A stretch of DNA of 64,000 bases from Burkholderiales bacterium 70-64 (GCA_001898645.1 MKUQ01000027.1:22173-86172), one strand, 5' to 3'; counted from the stretch's first letter, positions 36,401 through 46,951 are shown. Notes: generated by a model not told the origin, from the sequence alone. Program-made: numbers and translations.

Positions 36401-39340
36401 TCGCTCAAGGGCAGCGCGGCGCTGGTGGCCCTGCACAACGTGCAGTTGCTGGCCGAGCAGCTCGAGGTGTTCCTCCTGCGCCAGCGTGCCTGCGCTCGTC
36501 CGATGCCGGCGCAGGACCTGGATGACTACGCGCATGCCATCGAGCGCATGCAGGCGATGTTGCACCGCTTCGCCGCCGGGAGTCCGCCGCGTGAGGAGCC
36601 CGAGGCGCATGCGCTTGCGCATGCCCTCGCCGCGCGCTGGGATCCGCGCATCGTCACGCGCGACGAAATGCACGCCGCCGTGCCGGATTCGCTCGATACA
36701 CAGGCTGCGCTCGACGCTCCCGATATGCCTGGAGCTTCCGATGCGCCTGATGCGTCCGATGCGCTCGGCGCGCAGGCGGATGGGACACCGCAGGCGGCTG
36801 CGACGGCCCATCCGGTGGACGAGCTTGATGCGGAGCTGCTGCCGATCTTCATCGAGGAGGCCGCCGACTACCTGCCGCAGATCGGCGAGAACCTGCGCCG
36901 CTGGCTCGAGGCCCCGGCCGACCGTTCGCTGCAGCAGACCCTGATGCGCCACCTGCATACCGTCAAGGGCAGCGCGCGCATGGCCGGCGCCATGGACCTC
37001 GGGCAGCGTGTGCACGAAATGGAGACGCGCATCGAGGCGGCGAGCGTGCTCACCGTCGTGCCAGGCACGCTGATCGAGGAGCTGATCGCCGATCACGACG
37101 AGGTGGTCGGCCTGTTCGAGGCCATCCGCGATCCCGCGAGACGGGCACCGGCCGTGGCGGCCGGCGCCGTTCCCGCTGCCGCAGCCCCTGCGAACGCTGC
37201 CGATTCCGCCCCCGCTACCCTCGCGGCCCCCGGAATCGCTGCAGCCGTTGCCGCGCCCGCTGTCGCCCCGGCCGATGCCGCATACGCCTCCGCCACGCCC
37301 GATGTGGCGGCGCCCGGTGCCGCCGGCGCACCAATCGCTCCGGATGCCGCGGAAGAGGGCGTGGCGGCGCAGCTTGCGGCCGAGCCGACCGAGCCGGTGC
37401 AGTTGGCCGCCGGTCAGCCGCCCGCTGCCCAGCCGCCGGCCGCGGCTCCGCGTGCCGCTGCCCCGGCGCAGGCGGCCGGCGCCGCGCCCTCGGCTACGGC
37501 CCTGGTGCGGGTGCGCGCCGACCTGCTCGAACGGGTGGTCAACGAATCGGGCGAGGTCTCGATCGCGCGTTCGCGGCTGGACAACGAGCTGGGCCAGCTG
37601 CGGCTGTCGTTGCAGGACCTCACCGAGAACGTCGGGCGGCTGCGTTCGCAGTTGCGCGAGATCGAGATCCAGGCCGAGTCGCAGATCCAGGCGCGCATCG
37701 CGCACCAGCGCGAGAGCAGCGTCGAGTTCGATCCGCTGGAGTTCGATCGCTACACGCGCTTCCAGGAGCTCACGCGCATGCTGGCCGAGTCGGTCAACGA
37801 CGTGGCCACGGTGCAGCATAACGCGATGCGCAACCTCGACGAGGCCGCGCAGGACATGGTGCGCCATGCGCAGGTGCTGCGCGAGCTGCAGCAGAACCTG
37901 ATGCGCATGCGCATGGTGCAGTTCGGCTCGATCTCCGATCGCCTCTATCGCGTGGTGCGCCAGGCGGCCAAGGAGCTGGGCAAGCGCGTGAGCCTGGACG
38001 TGCGCGGCGCATCGGTGGAAATCGATCGGGGCGTGCTCGAGCGTATGGCCGGCCCGATCGAGCATCTGCTGCGCAACGCCGTCGCGCACGGCATCGAGCC
38101 GCCGCAGGATCGCCTGGCGGCGGGCAAGTCCGAGGCGGGCGAGATCCGCGTCGAAGTGCGTCAGGAAGGCAACGAGGTCGTGCTGGCCTTCGCCGACGAC
38201 GGCGGCGGGTTGGACTACGCGAAGATCCTCGCGCGCGCCAGGAGCCTGGGTCTGGTCGGTGAGCACGCGCAGCCGGGTGAGCGCGAGCTCGCCGACCTCA
38301 TCTTCGCGCCGGGCTTCTCCACCGCCAGCGCGGTCACCGAGCTCGCCGGCCGCGGCGTGGGTACCGACGTCGTGCGCTCGGAGGTGCTCGCGCTGGGCGG
38401 GCGCATCGACGTCGAATCCAGCGCTGGCGCCGGCACGCGGTTCACGATCCACCTGCCGCTCACGCTGGCGATCGCCCAGGTGGTGCTGGTGACGGTCGGC
38501 CAGGCGCAATACGCCATTCCCTCGTCGAGCGTCGAGCAGGTGCTGCAGCTCAAGCCGCAGGCGCTGGCCGCGGCCTACGGCGAGGGTTCGGTCCAGTGGC
38601 AGGGTGCGCGGGTACCGATGCACTACCTGGGTGCGTTGGCCGGGCTGCCGGAGTCGCAGCCGGTCGCCCAGCACCTGTCGCCGGTGGTGATCGTGCGTTC
38701 GGCGAACCTGCGCCTGGCCATGCACGTCGATGCGGTCAGCCGCAACCAGGAAGTGGTGGTCAAGAACGTGGGCCCGCAGGCGGCCCGCGTACCCGGCATC
38801 GGTGGCGCCACCGTGCTCGGCGACGGCGAGATCGTGCTGATCCTGAACGCCGCCCGCCTGGCCCAGTCGGTGCTGGGCGACCTGTGGATGGTCGAACGGC
38901 CGTCGCCGGGCGTGCAGCGTGCCGCCCTGGCCGAGGTGCCGCCGACCGTGATGGTGGTGGACGACTCGCTCACCGTGCGCAAGGCGACGCAGCGGCTGCT
39001 GGCGCGCGAAGGCTACGACGTGATGCTGGCCAAGGACGGGGTCGATGCGCTGCGCCAGCTGCAGGATCGCCGGCCCGACGTGATGCTGGTCGACATCGAG
39101 ATGCCGCGCATGGACGGCTTCGACCTCACGCGCAACGTGCGCGGCGACGCCCAGCACGGCGACATCCCGATCGTGATGATCACCTCGCGCATGGCCGACA
39201 AGCATCGCAACTACGCGCTGTCGCTGGGCGTCGACGTCTACCTCGGCAAGCCCTGGCGTGACGACGAGCTGCTGCGGTACATCGCAGGGTTCGTGGCAGC
39301 GCGCCGGCGCGCCGCCGGCGCTGCGGCGCGGATTGTGTAG
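33440..39340 (+). CDS. chpA: Hybrid chemosensory kinase ChpA/PilL
   Basis: 1966-residue CheA-type histidine kinase of the Pil-Chp system. At least four Hpt-like segments are visible: [13 protein letters not shown] (about 490), [11 protein letters not shown] (about 768), [11 protein letters not shown] (about 987) and [11 protein letters not shown] (about 1173). They are joined by Ala/Asp-rich linkers. A dimerisation region, HATPase ([14 protein letters not shown] near 1545; GRGVGTDVV), a CheW domain and a C-terminal receiver ([14 protein letters not shown] near 1884) follow. It lies 43 bp after pilJ. Variation in the number of Hpt domains between species is known for ChpA. Confidence 0.96.
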   Translation: MSENNGYDDHDLSTLSWCIGEIRESLAASEAALREQLARADGEERSALMAARASLHQAHGALMVVDVAGVSLVSSEAETLLDLVERSQLALDAPLVERIGHAFAALTDYLDALLLGEPAQPLYLFPYYRELLEARGADRIHPADLFAAPVSAQLVPAEAATQQLDAARLAGIRAQFERGLLKVLRDPGDSAAVAQLHAAVDTIGASQVGASHPTFWKVVLAYFEALRSDALALDVYGKRLLARLNLQLRRSIDDGAPVAERLMKDTLFALARARETESASPLVAEVRRAFRLASTVPDDFEVARFGRIDARAITAAREAIARAKLAWEKLVRGSAAELASFAQSVAALRAAVAALPLEGVRSLGDAFAETSRMLALGSAAPSEALALEVASALLFAEQIFERALKGDDIDVRAAEMAARLLQTAAGTPPEDEMPQWLRTLSHAAQERLTMAAFIGEAQGNLRSAEQALDAFFRDPAQRADLPQTVRQLHQVAGALQLLGHQDASSAASSVADRVQAFAADAADPDGEACEAVAGSLGALGFFVDSLQQPGRSSARFEFDAGSGRFSAALTQARSERPSVVVALEARAQAAPSAPVVQRAPTEPPDTLPSAAQPAAQATAEALVLEHAQRVGELLDSLGRDPRDPSLRDALRPALVRLRDDAQLADDGTLKSRAGEAIAVLDVATEVGSTPDIEALRRVLGDLAGVPSRDAPPAVPEPQRDAAEIDSELLEIFLGEAREVLAAIADAVVRSRLAPADSISLTTIRRGFHTLKGSSRMVGLSEFGEAAWSMEQVLNLWLAEERVATAPLHELIELARARFERWVDALQEGSASLRIDPAPMIAAAVALRDAQPHEAAFAVLALEPAAAAATADAVMADGAAADSVTADSVMAYAALIDEATIDAATIHVAAIDETTTDAVTADIPAAEAAAAPSAADEVRIGEQTVSRPLYEIFLTEADDLIATLSNDSVEWADEPGRPASERAQRAMHSLKGSAALVALHNVQLLAEQLEVFLLRQRACARPMPAQDLDDYAHAIERMQAMLHRFAAGSPPREEPEAHALAHALAARWDPRIVTRDEMHAAVPDSLDTQAALDAPDMPGASDAPDASDALGAQADGTPQAAATAHPVDELDAELLPIFIEEAADYLPQIGENLRRWLEAPADRSLQQTLMRHLHTVKGSARMAGAMDLGQRVHEMETRIEAASVLTVVPGTLIEELIADHDEVVGLFEAIRDPARRAPAVAAGAVPAAAAPANAADSAPATLAAPGIAAAVAAPAVAPADAAYASATPDVAAPGAAGAPIAPDAAEEGVAAQLAAEPTEPVQLAAGQPPAAQPPAAAPRAAAPAQAAGAAPSATALVRVRADLLERVVNESGEVSIARSRLDNELGQLRLSLQDLTENVGRLRSQLREIEIQAESQIQARIAHQRESSVEFDPLEFDRYTRFQELTRMLAESVNDVATVQHNAMRNLDEAAQDMVRHAQVLRELQQNLMRMRMVQFGSISDRLYRVVRQAAKELGKRVSLDVRGASVEIDRGVLERMAGPIEHLLRNAVAHGIEPPQDRLAAGKSEAGEIRVEVRQEGNEVVLAFADDGGGLDYAKILARARSLGLVGEHAQPGERELADLIFAPGFSTASAVTELAGRGVGTDVVRSEVLALGGRIDVESSAGAGTRFTIHLPLTLAIAQVVLVTVGQAQYAIPSSSVEQVLQLKPQALAAAYGEGSVQWQGARVPMHYLGALAGLPESQPVAQHLSPVVIVRSANLRLAMHVDAVSRNQEVVVKNVGPQAARVPGIGGATVLGDGEIVLILNAARLAQSVLGDLWMVERPSPGVQRAALAEVPPTVMVVDDSLTVRKATQRLLAREGYDVMLAKDGVDALRQLQDRRPDVMLVDIEMPRMDGFDLTRNVRGDAQHGDIPIVMITSRMADKHRNYALSLGVDVYLGKPWRDDELLRYIAGFVAARRRAAGAAARIV

Positions 39341-39356
39341 CCAGGGGGTGCGCCTT

Positions 39357-39362
39357 TACAAT
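39357..39362 (+). promoter_or_regulatory. Candidate -10 (TACAAT) six bases before the yqgE ATG
   Basis: TACAAT, CGGGCC, ATG. As at ribBA, the predicted transcript would start at the initiation codon. There is no ribosome binding site. Confidence 0.5.
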
Positions 39363-39368
39363 CGGGCC

Positions 39369-39938
39369 ATGGGCGCCCAGACCGTCTCCAACCTGACCAA
39401 CCAGTTCCTGATCGCCATGCCCGACATGGCGGATCCGAACTTCGGCGGCACCGTCGTGTTCGTGGTCGAGCACAACGAGAAGGGTGCCCTTGGCTTGGTC
39501 ATCAACCGGCCGATGGAGATCGATCTGGCCACGCTGTTCGAGCGCATCGATCTCAAGCTCGAGATCGCGCCGCTGGCCGGTTCGCCGGTGTTCTTCGGGG
39601 GGCCGGTCCAGATGGACCGCGGCTTCGTGCTGCACCAGCCGGTCGGCGAATGGAACTCCACGGTCGCGGTCGGCGACGAACTCGGCCTCACGTCGTCCAA
39701 GGACGTACTCGAGGCGGTCGCCGACGGGGGCGGCCCGCGCCGGATGCTGGTCACGCTCGGCTACGCGGGCTGGGGCCCCGGGCAGCTCGAGGAGGAAATC
39801 TCGCGCAACGCCTGGCTCACGGCACCGGCCGACGCCGATCTCATCTTCGATACGCCGGCCGACGAACGCTTCATGGCGGCGTTCCGTCTCCTCGGCATCG
39901 ATCCGGCGTTCCTCGCCACCTCGGCCGGCCACGCTTGA
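39369..39938 (+). CDS. YqgE/AlgH family protein
   Basis: 189-residue UPF0301 protein. Family features: [49 protein letters not shown] and [18 protein letters not shown]. The molecular role is not established, although AlgH affects alginate regulation in Pseudomonas. It precedes ruvX, the classic yqgE-yqgF pair. Its stop TGA is the first triplet of the third palindromic repeat, which separates the two genes. Confidence 0.93.
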   Translation: MGAQTVSNLTNQFLIAMPDMADPNFGGTVVFVVEHNEKGALGLVINRPMEIDLATLFERIDLKLEIAPLAGSPVFFGGPVQMDRGFVLHQPVGEWNSTVAVGDELGLTSSKDVLEAVADGGGPRRMLVTLGYAGWGPGQLEEEISRNAWLTAPADADLIFDTPADERFMAAFRLLGIDPAFLATSAGHA

Positions 39939-40058
39939 ACGTACGAATGAACCTACTGCGCGGCCCGATCTCGCGCCTGCGATGCTCGCCGTACCCTGGT
40001 ACGGCTGCGCTTCTCGGCGCGACCTCGGGCCGCTCGCTACGGTTCCTTCGCACGTTCT
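39936..40058. repeat. Palindromic intergenic repeat, copy 3 (yqgE-ruvX)
   Basis: Third copy of the 123-bp element, with central loop CCTG. Relative to the other copies, the left arm has C at 39944 where they have T. The paired right-arm base at 40050 is G where they have A, so base pairing is kept (TA to CG). The first TGA is the yqgE stop codon. Confidence 0.93.
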
Positions 40059-40126
40059 GATCGGTGGGCCACGGCCCTCTGGACCAAGGGACACAACTGA
40101 GTGCGTCTGGCGAGCGGGGCGGTGCG

Positions 40127-40516
40127 GTGGCGGAAACGCTGCTTGGCTTCGATTTCGGCACCTACCGCATCGGCGTGGCGATCGGCAACACCCTGACCGG
40201 ATCGGCGCGCGCGCTGGCGATCGTCGCCTCCGAGCCCACCGCCGATCGCTGGGCGGCGATCGCCGCGCTGGTCTCGGAGTGGCAGCCGCAGCGGCTGGTG
40301 GTGGGGCGTCCGCGCCACTTCGACGGCGACGCCCTGGCCGTCACCGCGCGCTGCGAGCGCTTCGCGCGCCAGCTGGCCGGCCGCCTCGGCCTGCCGGTGG
40401 CCCTGGTCGACGAAAGCTATTCGAGCGCCGAGGCGCGTACCACGGCCGGCCGCGGCAGGCCGGTCGATGCCGAAGCGGCGGCCGTAATCCTGCGACAATA
40501 CCTCTCCAGCCGATGA
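40127..40516 (+). CDS. ruvX: Putative pre-16S rRNA nuclease (RuvX/YqgF)
   Basis: 129-residue RNase H-fold nuclease that trims the 5' end of 16S rRNA. The catalytic Asp is in LLGFDFGTYRIGVAIG; VVGRPRHFDG, LVDESYSSAEA and the C-terminal DAEAAAVIL complete the family pattern. The GTG start is chosen because the conserved fold begins four residues later; an upstream GTG at 40064 would add 21 unconserved residues. The stop overlaps the pyrR ATG (ATGATGA). Confidence 0.9.
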   Translation: MAETLLGFDFGTYRIGVAIGNTLTGSARALAIVASEPTADRWAAIAALVSEWQPQRLVVGRPRHFDGDALAVTARCERFARQLAGRLGLPVALVDESYSSAEARTTAGRGRPVDAEAAAVILRQYLSSR

Positions 40517-41028
40517 TGAGCCGACCTGCCGACATGAACCCCGCCCCCGACGCCGAGGCGCTGTACGCGAGCCTGCTGCAGGCGCTGCGCGACGGCATTG
40601 CCGGGCGCGAGGTCGCGCTGATCGGCATCCACAGCGGCGGCGCCTGGATCGCCGAGCGGCTGCATCGCGACCTCGCGCTGGCGCGCCCGCTGGGCACGCT
40701 GTCGACGGCGTTCCACCGCGACGACTACGGCCGGCGCGCCCTGCCGGCGGAGATGAAGGCCACCGCCCTGCCGTTCGAAGTGGCCGGGGCCGACATCGTG
40801 CTGGTCGACGATATCCTGTACACCGGGCGCACGGTGCGGGCGGCGATGAACGAGCTGTTCGACTACGGCCGGCCGGCGCGCATCGAACTGGCGGTGCTGC
40901 TCGATCGCGGCGGGCGCGAGCTGCCGATCGAGGCGCGCTACTGCGGCGCCAGACACCCGCTGGCCGCGCCGCGCAACTTCGCGCTCAGCCGCGACGCCGC
41001 CGGCCGCTTCGCCCTACGCATCGAATGA
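40513..41028 (+). CDS. pyrR: PyrR-type phosphoribosyltransferase
   Basis: 171-residue type I phosphoribosyltransferase with the PRPP loop [18 protein letters not shown] and the N-terminal [16 protein letters not shown]. Gram-positive PyrR is a pyr attenuation regulator with uracil phosphoribosyltransferase activity. In betaproteobacteria the same gene stands before pyrB and its regulatory role is unproven. The first ATG overlaps the ruvX stop; in-frame ATGs at 40516 and 40534 are alternatives. Confidence 0.88.
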   Translation: MMSRPADMNPAPDAEALYASLLQALRDGIAGREVALIGIHSGGAWIAERLHRDLALARPLGTLSTAFHRDDYGRRALPAEMKATALPFEVAGADIVLVDDILYTGRTVRAAMNELFDYGRPARIELAVLLDRGGRELPIEARYCGARHPLAAPRNFALSRDAAGRFALRIE

Positions 41029-41032
41029 CCCC

Positions 41033-42001
41033 ATGCCGCTGCGTCATCCCCAGTTGAACGAACACGGCCGGCTGCGCCACCTGCTCACCATCGAGGGCCT
41101 GCCGCGCGAGCTGATCCATCACATCCTCGACACCGCGGCCACTTTCGTCGGCGTCTCCGACCGCGACGTGAAGAAGGTGCCGCTGCTGCGCGGCAAGTCG
41201 GTGTTCAACCTGTTCTTCGAGAACTCCACGCGCACCCGCACCACCTTCGAGATCGCGGCCAAGCGGCTGTCGGCCGACGTGGTGAACCTGAACATCAACA
41301 CCTCGTCGACCTCCAAGGGCGAGTCGCTGCTCGACACCATCGACAACCTGGTGGCGATGCACGCCGACATGTTCGTGGTGCGCCACGCCGAGAGCGGTGC
41401 CCCCTTCCTCATCGCTCAACACATCGACGCCACGCGCGGGCGCGGGCACGTGCACGTCGTCAACGCCGGCGACGGACGCCATGCGCACCCCACGCAGGGC
41501 CTGCTCGACATGTACACCATCCGCCACTTCAAGGGCGACTTCACCGGGCTCACGGTGGCGATCGTCGGCGACGTGCTGCACTCGCGGGTGGCGCGCTCCG
41601 ACATCCACGCGCTCACCACGCTGGGCGTGCCGGAAGTGCGCGTGATCGGCCCGCACACCCTGCTGCCGGGCGCACTCGAGCAGATGGGCGTGCGGGTGTT
41701 CACCGACATGCGCGCGGGCCTGCGCGGCGTAGACGTGGTGATCATGCTGCGGCTGCAGAACGAACGCATGCGCGGCGCGCTGCTGCCTTCGGCGCAGGAG
41801 TACTTCAAGCACTACGGCCTGACGCAGGAGAAGCTCGCGCTGGCCGCGCCCGATTGCATCGTCATGCACCCCGGCCCGATGAACCGCGGGGTGGAGATCG
41901 AGTCGGCGGTGGCCGACGGGCCGCAATCGGTGATCCTCGACCAGGTCACCTTCGGCATCGCCACGCGCATGGCGGTCATGAGCATCCTCGCCCAATCGTG
42001 A
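41033..42001 (+). CDS. pyrB: Aspartate carbamoyltransferase catalytic subunit
   Basis: Commits carbamoyl phosphate and aspartate to pyrimidine synthesis. The 322-residue protein has [17 protein letters not shown] (carbamoyl phosphate binding), [24 protein letters not shown] and MHPGPMNRG. It starts four bases after pyrR and is followed after four bases by an inactive dihydroorotase homologue, the class A ATCase arrangement known in Pseudomonas. Confidence 0.98.
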   Translation: MPLRHPQLNEHGRLRHLLTIEGLPRELIHHILDTAATFVGVSDRDVKKVPLLRGKSVFNLFFENSTRTRTTFEIAAKRLSADVVNLNINTSSTSKGESLLDTIDNLVAMHADMFVVRHAESGAPFLIAQHIDATRGRGHVHVVNAGDGRHAHPTQGLLDMYTIRHFKGDFTGLTVAIVGDVLHSRVARSDIHALTTLGVPEVRVIGPHTLLPGALEQMGVRVFTDMRAGLRGVDVVIMLRLQNERMRGALLPSAQEYFKHYGLTQEKLALAAPDCIVMHPGPMNRGVEIESAVADGPQSVILDQVTFGIATRMAVMSILAQS

Positions 42002-42005
42002 ACCC

Positions 42006-43286
42006 ATGAGACTGTCCGTCCTGAACGGCCGCGTGGTCGATCCCGCCTCCGGGCTGGACCGCCAGGCCGACGTGCACATCGCCGATGGGCACATCGTGGC
42101 CATCGGCCGGGCCCCGGCAGGCTTCGAGGCCGAACGGGCGTTGCGGGCCGACGGCCTGGTGGTCGCTCCGGGGCTGGTCGACCTCGCTGCGCGCCTGCGC
42201 GAGCCCGGCTTCGAGTACAAGGCCACGCTGGAGAGCGAGATGGGCGCGGCGCTCGCCGGCGGGGTGACCTCGCTCGCCTGCCCGCCGGACACCGATCCGC
42301 CGCTGGACGAGCCGGGCCTGGTCGAGATGCTCAAGTATCGCGCGCGCGGCCTCGACCAGGCGCGGCTGTATCCGCTCGGCGCGCTCACGGTCGGCCTGGC
42401 GGGCGAGAAGATCACCGAGATGGCCGAGCTGGCGGAGGCCGGCTGCGTGGGCTTCTCGCAGGCCGGCGTGCCCATCGTCGACACCCAGGTGCTGCTGCGC
42501 GCGATGCAGTACGCGCGCACCTTCGGCTTCACGGTGTGGCTGCGGCCCGAGGATCCCCACCTTGCGCGCGGCGGCATCGCGCATGCCGGCGAGGTGGCTG
42601 CGCGCCTCGGCCTGGCCGGCATTCCGGTGGTCGCCGAGACCGTGGCCCTGCACACCATCCTCGAGCTGGTACGCCTCACCGGGTGCCGCGTGCACCTGTG
42701 CCGGCTGTCGTCGGCCGCGGGGCTCGAGCTGGTGCGCCGGGCCAAGGCCGAAGGGCTGCCGGTGAGCGCCGACGCGGCGGTGCACCACCTGCACCTGGTC
42801 GACGTCGACATCGGCTATTTCGACAGCCACTATCGCGTCGATCCGCCGTTCCGGGCGGTGCGCGACCGCGAGGCCATCCGCGCCGCGCTGGCCGACGGCA
42901 CGCTCGACGCGATCTGCTCCGACCACACGCCGGTCGACGACGATAGCAAGCAGCTGCCGTTCGCCGAGGCCGAGCCCGGCTGCACCGCGCTCGAGCTGCT
43001 GCTGCCGCTCACCCTCAAGTGGGCTCACGAGACGCGCACCGCGCTGCCGGCCGCGCTGGCTCGCATCACCTGCGGATCCAGCGCGGTGCTGGGCCTGGGC
43101 GACGAGGCCGGGCATCTCCGCACAGGGAGCCGCGCCGACCTGTGCGTGTTCGACCCCGAACAGCACTGGACGGTCACGCGCGAGAGCCTGCTCAGCCAGG
43201 GCCGGCATACGCCCTACCTCGGCATGGAGCTCGATGGGCGCGTACGCATGACCCTCGTGGACGGGCGCGTGGTGTTCGAACGCTGA
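42006..43286 (+). CDS. Dihydroorotase-like protein PyrC' (probably inactive)
   Basis: 426-residue amidohydrolase-fold protein. The metal H-x-H motif of active dihydroorotases (DMHVHLREPG) reads DLAARLREPG here: Ala61 and Arg63 replace the two histidines. The later metal region is also altered (WLRPEDPHLARGG), while DAICSDHTPVD is kept. In Pseudomonas such a pseudo-enzyme forms a dodecamer with PyrB and is needed for ATCase assembly. The immediate position after pyrB fits that role. A separate active pyrC should exist elsewhere. Confidence 0.92.
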   Translation: MRLSVLNGRVVDPASGLDRQADVHIADGHIVAIGRAPAGFEAERALRADGLVVAPGLVDLAARLREPGFEYKATLESEMGAALAGGVTSLACPPDTDPPLDEPGLVEMLKYRARGLDQARLYPLGALTVGLAGEKITEMAELAEAGCVGFSQAGVPIVDTQVLLRAMQYARTFGFTVWLRPEDPHLARGGIAHAGEVAARLGLAGIPVVAETVALHTILELVRLTGCRVHLCRLSSAAGLELVRRAKAEGLPVSADAAVHHLHLVDVDIGYFDSHYRVDPPFRAVRDREAIRAALADGTLDAICSDHTPVDDDSKQLPFAEAEPGCTALELLLPLTLKWAHETRTALPAALARITCGSSAVLGLGDEAGHLRTGSRADLCVFDPEQHWTVTRESLLSQGRHTPYLGMELDGRVRMTLVDGRVVFER

Positions 43287-43344
43287 GGCCCGGACCGGAG
43301 CCGCGGCGCTGGTAGACTCGGCCGTTCGACCACCTGTTCCTGCG

Positions 43345-44370
43345 ATGCCTCCGCCCATCCTCGTCACCGGCGCCGCCGGCTTCATCGGCATGCACGTCGC
43401 GCGCCGCCTGCTCGAAGCGGGCCGGCCGGTGCTCGGCATCGACAATCTCAACGCCTACTACGACCCCGCCCTGAAGCGCGCGCGCCTGGCTGCGCTCGCC
43501 GGCTTCGAGGGATTCGCCTTCCACGAGGCCGACGTCGCCGACCGTGCCGCGATCGATGCGCTGTTCGATCGCCATGCGCCCGAGCAGGTGGTGCACCTGG
43601 CTGCCCAGGCCGGCGTGCGCTACGCGCTCGAGAACCCGATGGCGTACGCCGACAGCAATCTCACCGGCATGACGGTGGTCCTCGAGGCCTGCCGCAGGCT
43701 GGGGGTGCGCCACCTGCTGTTCGCCAGCAGCTCGAGCGTCTACGGAGCCAACCGGCAGGTCCCGTTCGGGGAACGCGACGCGGTCGATCATCCGGTGAGC
43801 TTCTATGCCGCCACCAAGCGCGCCAACGAGCTGATGGCGCACAGCTACGCGCACCTGTTCGGGCTGCCGGTCACGGGCCTGCGCTACTTCACGGTGTACG
43901 GCCCGTGGGGACGCCCCGACATGGCGATCTGGAAGTTCACCGACGCGCTGCTGCGCGGGCGCCCGATCGATGTCTACGCGGGCGGCGTGTTGTCGCGCGA
44001 CTTCACCTACGTCGAGGATGCCGCCGAGGCCACCGTGCGCCTGCTCGACGCGCCGCGCGCCGCGGTGCGCGTCACCGACCCCGCGCTGTGGAACGCCGGC
44101 GGTCCCGATACCAGCTGGGCGCCCTACGAGGTGGTCAACCTGGGCCGCAGCGACCCGGTCACCGTCAACCAGCTGCTGGCGCTGCTCGAGTCGATCACCG
44201 GGCGCCGCGCGCAGCGCCGCGATCCGGGCATGCAGCCTGGCGACGTCGAGCGCACGTACTCCGATACCGCCAAGCTCGCGCGCCTGACCGGCTTCACCCC
44301 GCGCACGCCGCTCGAAGAAGGCCTGCACGCCTTCGTGCAGTGGTTTCGCGCCTACCATCGTATCGACTGA
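43345..44370 (+). CDS. NAD-dependent epimerase, UDP-glucuronate 4-epimerase type
   Basis: 341-residue short-chain dehydrogenase/epimerase. NAD-binding GAAGFIGMHVARRL, IDNLNAYYDPALKRARL (typical of UDP-glucuronate epimerases), the active Tyr-x3-Lys in FYAATKRANELM, and RYFTVYGPWGRPDMA. Probably converts UDP-glucuronate to UDP-galacturonate for surface polysaccharide. The adjacent ugd makes UDP-glucuronate, so the two genes encode consecutive steps. A TAGACT hexamer about 30 bp upstream may be a -10. Confidence 0.92.
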   Translation: MPPPILVTGAAGFIGMHVARRLLEAGRPVLGIDNLNAYYDPALKRARLAALAGFEGFAFHEADVADRAAIDALFDRHAPEQVVHLAAQAGVRYALENPMAYADSNLTGMTVVLEACRRLGVRHLLFASSSSVYGANRQVPFGERDAVDHPVSFYAATKRANELMAHSYAHLFGLPVTGLRYFTVYGPWGRPDMAIWKFTDALLRGRPIDVYAGGVLSRDFTYVEDAAEATVRLLDAPRAAVRVTDPALWNAGGPDTSWAPYEVVNLGRSDPVTVNQLLALLESITGRRAQRRDPGMQPGDVERTYSDTAKLARLTGFTPRTPLEEGLHAFVQWFRAYHRID

Positions 44371-44388
44371 CCAGGAACCGAAACAACG

Positions 44389-45711
44389 ATGCGACTCGCA
44401 GTCTTCGGAGCCGGCTACGTCGGGCTCGTCACCGCCGCCTGCTTCGCCGAGATGGGCAACCACGTCGCCTGCGTCGACATCGACGAAGGCCGCGTGGCGC
44501 GCCTGAACCGCGGCGAGGTGCCGATCCACGAGCCGGGCCTGGCGCCGCTGCTCGAGCGCGGCCTGGCGCACCGGCGCATCAGCTTCACCCATGATCCCGC
44601 GGAGGCCGTCGCCGACGCCGAGGTGGTGTTCATCGCCGTGGGCACGCCGCCCAGCGAGGACGGCTCGGCCGATCTCTCGCACGTGCTCGCGGTGGCGCGC
44701 ACCGTCGGGTCGCTGATCGAGCACCGCTGCGTGGTCGTCGACAAGAGCACCGTGCCGGTGGGCACGGCCGACCAGGTGCGGGCGGCCGTCGAGCGCGAGC
44801 TCGTACGCCGCGGCGTCGCCGTCGAGTTCGCGGTGGTCTCGAATCCGGAGTTCCTCAAGGAGGGCGCGGCGATCGGCGACTTCATGCGCCCCGACCGCAT
44901 CGTGATCGGCAGCCGCGACGCCTGGGCCACCGAGGTGATGCGCACGCTCTACGCGCCGTTCTCGCGCAACCACGAGAAGCTCATCGTGATGAGCGTGCGC
45001 TCGGCCGAGCTGACCAAGTACGCCGCCAACACCATGCTGGCGGTGCGCATCTCCTTCATGAACGAGATGGCGGCGCTGGCCGAGCGGCTGGGGGCCGACG
45101 TCGAGGACGTGCGCCGAGGCATCGGCAGCGATCCGCGCATCGGGCCGAGCTTCCTGTACCCGGGCGCCGGCTTCGGCGGCTCGTGCTTCCCGAAGGACCT
45201 GCGCGCGCTGCTGCGCACCAGCCAGGAGCACGATTCGCCGCTGACCATCGTGCAGGCTGCCTTCGATGCCAACGAGCGCCAGAAGGGCGTGCTGTTCGCC
45301 AAGGCCGTCCGGGCCTTCGACGGCAAGCTCGACGGTCTGCGTGCGGCGCTGTGGGGCCTGGCGTTCAAGCCCGACACCGACGACATCCGCGAGGCGCCCA
45401 GCCTCGAGCTGATCGGCAACCTGCTCGCGGCGGGCGCGACCGTGGCCGCCTACGATCCCGAGGCCGCCGCCAACATGCGGGCCGCCTTCGCGGGGCGCAG
45501 CGGTTTCCGCACCGTGGACGACCCCTACGAGGCGGCGCACGGGGCCGACGTGCTGTTCGTGGTCACCGAGTGGCGCGAGTTCCGCAGCCCCGACTTCCAG
45601 CGGCTGCGCCAGTCGATGCGCCAGCCGGTCATCATCGACGGGCGCAACCTCTACGAGCCGCAGTGGGTGCGCGACGCCGGGTTTCGCTACGACTCGATCG
45701 GGCGGCCCTGA
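44389..45711 (+). CDS. ugd: UDP-glucose 6-dehydrogenase
   Basis: Oxidises UDP-glucose to UDP-glucuronate with two NAD+. The 440-residue protein has GAGYVGLVTAACFAEMGN, the VFIAVGTPPSEDGSADL loop, LTKYAANTMLAVRISFMNE and the catalytic Cys266 in GAGFGGSCFPKD. It lies 18 bp after the epimerase gene. It is convergent with apaH, whose stop lies ten bases away. Confidence 0.97.
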   Translation: MRLAVFGAGYVGLVTAACFAEMGNHVACVDIDEGRVARLNRGEVPIHEPGLAPLLERGLAHRRISFTHDPAEAVADAEVVFIAVGTPPSEDGSADLSHVLAVARTVGSLIEHRCVVVDKSTVPVGTADQVRAAVERELVRRGVAVEFAVVSNPEFLKEGAAIGDFMRPDRIVIGSRDAWATEVMRTLYAPFSRNHEKLIVMSVRSAELTKYAANTMLAVRISFMNEMAALAERLGADVEDVRRGIGSDPRIGPSFLYPGAGFGGSCFPKDLRALLRTSQEHDSPLTIVQAAFDANERQKGVLFAKAVRAFDGKLDGLRAALWGLAFKPDTDDIREAPSLELIGNLLAAGATVAAYDPEAAANMRAAFAGRSGFRTVDDPYEAAHGADVLFVVTEWREFRSPDFQRLRQSMRQPVIIDGRNLYEPQWVRDAGFRYDSIGRP

Positions 45712-45721
45712 AGCTTCCGGT

Positions 45722-46519
45722 TCAGGAGCATTGCACCCGGCGCACCGTCCGGTCCGACAGCCGCGCCGCCGTCAGCTCGCGCCCCCACACGCAGCCGGTG
45801 TCGATCGCCAGCAGGTCCGGCCGATCCATGAAGCCGAGCGCCGCCCAGTGCCCGAACACGATCGGTGTGCCGGCGCTGGCGCGTCCCGGCACCTCGAACC
45901 ACGGCAGGTAGCCCGCCGGGGCGTGGTCGAGTCCCTCCTTGGCAGCGAAATCCATCCGGCCCGCGGGTGTGCAGAAGCGGATGCGGGTGAGGGCGTTGAC
46001 CACCACCCGCAGGCGATCGTGGCCGCGCAGCGAATCCGACCATTCGGCCGGCTCGTTGCCGTACATCTCGCGCAGGAAGTCGAGCCAGCGCGGCCCGGCC
46101 AGCATGCGATGCACCTCGTCGGCCAGCTCCAGCGTGCGCTCGACCGACCACTGCGGCAGCACGCCGGCGTGCACCATCAGCCAGCCATGCTCGAAGTGCG
46201 CCAGCGGGCGTGAGCGCACCCAGTCGATCAGCGCGTCGCGATCCGGCGCCGCGAGGATGTCCCCGAGCGTGTCGGTGCGGTGCGCGCGCCGGATGCCGGC
46301 CGCCACCGCGAGCAGGTGCAGGTCGTGGTTGCCCAGCACGACGGCCAGGCGCTCGCCCTGGGCCATGGCCCAGCGCAGGCTGTCGAGCGAACGCGGGCCC
46401 CGGTTGACGAGGTCGCCGGGCATCCACAATCGCGCCTCGCCGGGCAGTTGCGGGAGCAGGCGCAGCAGGCAGTCCAGGCAGCCCTGGAGGTCGCCGATGG
46501 CCCAGGTGTCGCCATTCAT
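45722..46519 (-). CDS. apaH: Symmetrical bis(5'-nucleosyl)-tetraphosphatase (Ap4A hydrolase)
   Basis: Splits Ap4A to two ADP and removes NpnN caps from RNA. The 265-residue calcineurin-type phosphoesterase has the metal motifs GDLQGC, GDLVNRGP and GNHDLHLL, and VHAGVLPQW. Its ATG overlaps the stop of an upstream PIN-domain toxin gene by 4 bp. It therefore appears to be the third gene of a vapBC-apaH unit, not in the usual apaG-apaH context. Confidence 0.96.
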   Translation of the reverse strand: MNGDTWAIGDLQGCLDCLLRLLPQLPGEARLWMPGDLVNRGPRSLDSLRWAMAQGERLAVVLGNHDLHLLAVAAGIRRAHRTDTLGDILAAPDRDALIDWVRSRPLAHFEHGWLMVHAGVLPQWSVERTLELADEVHRMLAGPRWLDFLREMYGNEPAEWSDSLRGHDRLRVVVNALTRIRFCTPAGRMDFAAKEGLDHAPAGYLPWFEVPGRASAGTPIVFGHWAALGFMDRPDLLAIDTGCVWGRELTAARLSDRTVRRVQCS

Positions 46520-46926
46520 CCGAACAACGCCTCATAGAGTGAGCGTGGTGAATGGATGCCTACGCCGCGGATACTCCGGCCATATAGTCGGCTGAAATGG
46601 GTCCGATCGCCGGTCACCAACACGTGGCAACCGAGCCGGATCGCTGCGGCGAGCACGGGCCTGTCTTTTTCGGGCAGAAGCGCGGCGACTTGCGGATCGG
46701 GTTCGTCGCGCCGGAAACCCGCGACGTCGATGCCGGTGAGGATGGTGTCCAGCGTATCCACGGCGCCATGGCCCTTGGCCTCGAGATTTCGACGCGCTTC
46801 GGCCACCACGTAGTCGTCCGCGCACAGGGTGTGCCCCGCCGCTTCCAGTGACCCAAGCAGGGCCCGAACGGCCCCGGCGGATTTCGCGGCGGAGAAAAGG
46901 ACATTGGCATCGAGGAAGATCCTCAT
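46516..46926 (-). CDS. PIN domain toxin (VapC-like)
   Basis: 136-residue PIN-fold ribonuclease. Acidic residues expected at the active site are seen in RIFLDANVLFSAAKS, VVAEARRNLEAK, EKDRPVLAAAIRLGC and VLVTGDRTHFSR. It follows the AbrB-type antitoxin gene after 25 bp and its stop overlaps apaH. It resembles the PIN_3 subgroup of toxin-antitoxin toxins. RNA targets are unknown. Confidence 0.88.
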   Translation of the reverse strand: MRIFLDANVLFSAAKSAGAVRALLGSLEAAGHTLCADDYVVAEARRNLEAKGHGAVDTLDTILTGIDVAGFRRDEPDPQVAALLPEKDRPVLAAAIRLGCHVLVTGDRTHFSRLYGRSIRGVGIHSPRSLYEALFG

Positions 46927-46951
46927 CCCCGTCGACCGCGGCCGGCGACGC

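Noticed and set aside
34157..39205. A 1682-codon open frame on the minus strand opposite chpA
   Set aside because: It is rich in Arg/His/Gly with no domain pattern, while the plus strand encodes an unmistakable CheA-type kinase. GC-driven antisense frame.
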